Source: Cristatella mucedo
Lineage: Eukaryota; Bryozoa; Phylactolaemata; Cristatellidae
Length of the DNA: 64,000 bases
Assembly (NCBI GenBank): GCA_009760855.2
Contig: WPIO01000004.1
Location: forward strand, 12,474,501 to 12,538,500
Direction of reading: 5' to 3'
Part shown: positions 11,401 to 64,000 of the stretch, one piece after another
Numbering within the stretch: position 1 is the stretch's first letter
Layout of the letters: each line of letters starts with the position of its first letter
Position numbers and translations under genes: made by a program
The notes under the pieces: generated by a model
Told to the model about the DNA's origin: nothing
Seen by the model: only the letters and a program-made list of their open reading frames with translations
The model's database searches: none

Positions 11401-13540
11401 TTGAGGATAAGCCTCAACAGGTTCCAGCTCTAGCTCTTCAAAGATCTTCCACTCTACATTAATCTTATATAAGCCCAGAGGAAGAGATCTGTGGAACTGA
11501 GAGGGGTATGGGAACCCATGATCCCCTTCCTCCATCTGGAGTGGAGTCCGGGGACGAGAGTTCCCCTCCCTAGACCTTCCTCTACAGGGTACTATCGGGA
11601 TAGCCCTAGTCTACCCCTCCCCTAACCCCTGGATGTACTACTAAGGAGCCAGCAGCTAAACTAAAGGATATTCTCCTCCCTCCGCTCCTATGCACTCGAC
11701 ACCGGGGTCGAATACCTCCAGTTTACTACTGACACCCTAGTAGGAGAGTAATGACTACGTAGGATCAGGGTGCCTAGGCCTTCCCTCTTCATGGATGTAA
11801 GAGTGTAACCGAGTTCCTGGGGTCAAAGGCCATTTCCCGCCAAACCCCGCCATACTCCGGCCACGCTGCCGCTCGCCATGCCGCCGAGCTAGGGTAAGAC
11901 GAGCGGCCGTCAGGTTAAACATCTTTATAACGCATGCGCCAACAACAACAGGTGAACTAAGCAAGTCTACAGGGAGGGTCCTATACACAGTACACTACGG
12001 GGGCGCAAGACGACGCAGCAAGCGCGAACAAACGTGTTAGTTGGGGGCAACAAACGTGTTAGTTGGGGTCAGTCGGCTTCTGCAGTCCTGTCGTTGTACC
12101 GACTCCGAATCCAACAGTACGAGCGTACGCCGTCCAAAACCCGGCTAGCTGAGTAACTGCTTGGCTAGTCCGAGTCGACAACTACCACAGTCGTAAGCTT
12201 CCACCGAAAGACGCCAACACACGGGGGGGGGGGGTCACGAACACACTACACGGGGGGGGGAACGCGGTGTAAACAAGTCAACAACGAGCGAGCTATCCAG
12301 CTCCGCTCGGGCCTTGGGTACTAGTTCCCTTGCGTGCGTGGCAGCATCGCCGGAGCACGCCTGCACGAATCCAGGTGCATAACTCGGCGAGACCGGGAGC
12401 CTCCAACACCACGACTTACTAGGCCAACTTCCCGTACCCAAGAGCCCCGGTGACTTCACGTCACCGCATACATCCGGCCGTGCCGTAGGTCCGACCCCGG
12501 CCTAGCCGGTGACCCTAACCCTCACTAAAGCCGTCCGGTCCCAGCCAACCGAACCCAGCATGGGTACAAGAGTTCCCCTCCACTGATCAGCTAATGGGAC
12601 TTATCTCCCTAGGAGCCCCTTGAGCCCCCACCTTGCTGTAAGCCCTGACTACCCTCCCTCGCTCCTGTGCAGTCGACACCAGGAGGGCATTACAGGTCTG
12701 TACGACGCTGCGGGTGTAATGTGTTAATGAGGGCACAACGAGGTTACTCCCTCTGATAAGCCAGACTACTCAACGATCTTTATTCTTCCCTCCTTGGCTA
12801 ATCTAGTCCTAGAGGGATAAGCCCAGACTATTTGAGCACTAAAGACGATCCGAACTCCCAAGGTTATACCTCTGCCTTCTGCAAATGACTCTATACAAAC
12901 CACCTCTAATACAGTCCACAGATGTTGGAACTAAGGAGAGGGGAGCATAGAGGGGTATGATCCTCGATGAGGCTCCACTCCTAACAGCCTCAAGAGGGCA
13001 GACCCTCTATGTTCATCCTTGACGAGGGAGAGTAATGGCTCTAAGGGGGGTATGATCTGAGATATGTAATCGGAGGCCGATCACCTCTCACTCAAGAGAG
13101 TGGGAATGGAGTGTAACGGAGTGAGTTAAGCCCCAATACCCTCCTCACTCTTAACCCTTTAGTTTACTCTATTAGTCCCTAAGTGAGTCCCTAGTACTTG
13201 CTTAGTCTAAAGTACTTATTGGATGTACTCTCATCTCCCTTAAGCTATACTAAGTATACCCTAAGGGTTCAACCACCCCCCTCCTGGGACTAACATCCCT
13301 AAGGAGGAGGGATTCCAAAGGGAGGCGGAGCCTTACTCAGGCGCTTGAAATCTGCAGGAACATCTCTTTTTAAAGGCAATAAGAGTGTGATAAAGTCCTA
13401 GCCCCAGTGGGCTTAGGCTCGCAGCTAAGAGATGGAAAGGACTCTCCCTGAGTTAAGTTCTCCCTTGAGGGAGGGTTAGGGGCCCCTAGGGGGCAAAGGG
13501 TTAGCCTCGCTAGAGCACGCCTGCCGAGTGAGGCAGGTTT
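11401..13540. other. Unassigned block, possibly mitochondrial non-coding DNA plus other sequence
   Basis: The style of 11401-11760 and 12580-13500 (many CTAAG, AGGGG, CCCTAA strings) matches the insert to the left, while 11760-12560 is more GC-rich with G-runs at 12222-12233 and 12253-12260. A sequence near 11674 (CTCCGCTCCTATGCACTCGA CACC, two blocks) recurs with changes near 12655. 12026-12067 has two copies of AACAAACGTGTTAGTTGGGG. No rRNA or protein gene was recognised. Confidence 0.4.
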
Positions 13541-13559
13541 ACGGAGGGCGGGGCTTTGA

Positions 13560-13860
13560 ATGAGCGCTCTCTAGTTCGCACGGGCGAGAAGCCTCGCGCT
13601 CGCCACCTTTGCGGAAAGAGTTTCGCTCAGGCTTCGCTGCACACTGAAGCAGCACATGCGAATTCGCATGGGCGAGAAGCCTCGCGCGTGCGGTCAGTTC
13701 AGCAAGAGGTCAGACTCATTTCGGCGGCCTGAAGCATCGCGTGTGCCCTAACACGGCCAAGAAGCTTCACTTGAGTGCGGCCAGTGCGATAAGAGGTTCA
13801 CTCGGGAGGGCAGCCTGAAGCATCGCTTTCGCGTGAACGCATGTGAGGAAGTGAGCTCTG
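13560..13860 (+). pseudogene. C2H2 zinc-finger array relic
   Basis: The plus strand carries broken linker and finger motifs in shifting frames: TGEKPRARHLCGKSFAQ, then MGEKPRACGQFSKRSDSFRR, then ECGQCDKRFTREGSLKHR. HTGEKP-like linkers and the C..C...F...L..H pattern are clear, but Cys and His positions are lost and at least two frameshifts are needed. It is a decayed fragment of about three fingers. No upstream or downstream exons were found. Confidence 0.75.
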
Positions 13861-15021
13861 TGGTGCGAGCTCCTCGGCCTCCTCCTGCTGGCGACCAGCC
13901 GCCAATTGCCAATGGTGAACATTCGGGTGTCGCTAGCTGGGCAGCGATGGCGTCGTCGAGACGATGTGTGAGAACTTTCTGCAGTGCGGAGACAATTTTC
14001 GACTGATGTTGATTTCTTGACGTGAATTAATGAATGGTGAATGTTGTGATCTTCGTGCGCATGCATATCGAATAACCGTGCTGTTCCGATCTTACGACTA
14101 ATTCTGAACCTTAATTTAGTCGAAGCAAGTTGCTTGGCGTTTCTGTTTTGATTCTCAGTCATTTAGTTATTCACTGAGCACTAAAAGTCATCCCTTAGAT
14201 TCGGGCTTGTTATGAGATCTGCTGGACTTTGGGCATTATAGCACACAGACTAACTGAATGTGAGTAAGACAAGAATTGATTTACTCGGTAATGCCACAAA
14301 GAAGCATGATGAGTGTCACCCGTTGCTTGCTTTAACCTACCTCCGACTCGCTCGAATGTGTCACCTATTTCGACCTTGAAAATAATGTAGAACTGCAAAG
14401 ACCTAGCTCCTACCAACATAATTTTATGAATGTGCTCAGAGCAAAGGATGCAAAGGTTTTAATCTGCTGAAATCGTGAAAGCGCTACAAAGACCGGGTGA
14501 ATCACCGGTATTGATAATTAAGTTATCTCGCTTTCTAAAGACTTGCCTTTTAGAATTAAAATAGCAGGTACAATTTGTTCTAAATATATTACAATAAACC
14601 ATTTAAAACATAAAAATATAAGTTCCAAGTTGCATGGAAGCACCGATGCGCTGGACATTTTGTCCAACACGATCTATGGCAACTCAGAAAATATATACAG
14701 GTGCACAGTGGAACTCCAATGCTAGTATGTGCTAAAGAGATTGGCAGAATGCCGAAAGTTCAATGACAGAGAAAATTCGTTCTGCGTCCATAGCTTTGCT
14801 TAAAAAGTTAATATCAAATCAGCCCATCCTGGTACACTCAGTCCTTCCGGCAGAGTGGCGTACCATCCTAGAAGAGTCCAATGCATTCAGACTAGTACCG
14901 GAAATAAGGAATTACAAAAATTTGAACGAAATCAGAGGTTCAAAGATCAAGAGCCAATGCTTCAAACAATCTCGCCTTTGCCACCTGAGGTAGAGACACG
15001 ACCTCGCCGTCGTCAAGGTTC
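13861..15021. other. 3' flank of KNDC1; no other gene seen
   Basis: This holds the presumed 3' UTR on the minus strand. A variant polyadenylation hexamer ATTAAA occurs on the minus strand at about 14458-14463, some 560 bp after the stop. No canonical AATAAA was found close by. The plus-strand ORFs here are not supported. Confidence 0.35.

Positions 15022-64000
<48,979 letters not shown>

Noticed and set aside
13767-14162. Minus-strand 131-codon ORF
   Set aside because: It is partly the reverse of the zinc-finger relic and has no recognised motif.

Overview
The window is nuclear DNA from an invertebrate animal. Exons are bounded by GT-AG signals and lie in introns of 41 bp to several kb. The rest is mostly decayed LINEs, tRNA-derived SINEs and microsatellites. 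A mitochondrial insert at about 10.3-11.1 kb carries a nad1 gene that reads correctly only if TGA is Trp and AGA/AGG are Ser. That excludes vertebrates, cnidarians, plants and fungi as the mtDNA source and points to a protostome or similar invertebrate. I cannot name the phylum.

The main content is one large protein-coding gene on the minus strand. It enters at the right edge (5' part missing) and ends with a TGA at 15022. I traced 25 coding exons with almost entirely compatible splice phases, about 5.8 kb of coding sequence or 1,940 codons. In transcript order they encode a KIND domain (exons at 63.8, 60.7 and 54 kb), a long Ser/Ala/Pro-rich linker (52-45.9 kb), a conserved block containing the peptides DGYMDNGVEDLAM and EKYCDLYW (44.8-44.2 kb), more linker and a coiled coil (42.2-34.7 kb), a RasGEF N domain (32-27.2 kb) and a RasGEF catalytic domain (27-15 kb). 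This is the architecture of KNDC1 (very-KIND), a Ras guanine-nucleotide exchange factor known in vertebrate brain.

Layout from left to right. 1-560 is a very GC-rich, CpG-rich block with a GGC run. 560-10.2 kb holds no recognised gene, only old LINE and SINE fragments and short tandem repeats. About 10.3-11.1 kb is mitochondrial-derived (nad1 plus tRNA-Met). 11.1-13.5 kb is unassigned sequence of similar style, with a duplicated hairpin-bearing segment. 13.56-13.86 kb is a decayed C2H2 zinc-finger relic. 15.0-64 kb is the KNDC1 gene, whose introns contain nearly all remaining repeats.

The commonest repeat is a LINE with a CR1/L2-like reverse transcriptase C-terminus. Its 3' end is a GCGCC...GGCGC hairpin followed by an (ATT)n tail. 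A tRNA-derived SINE carries a related 3' hairpin, which suggests it borrows the LINE's machinery. A second tRNA-derived SINE family has a different tail. Nested insertions (a LINE in an older LINE at 59.2-59.8 kb, and a SINE in a LINE at 47.6 kb with a 9-bp target duplication) give relative ages. Exon ends were set by eye from splice consensus and phase; errors of a base or a wrongly chosen site are possible where noted.
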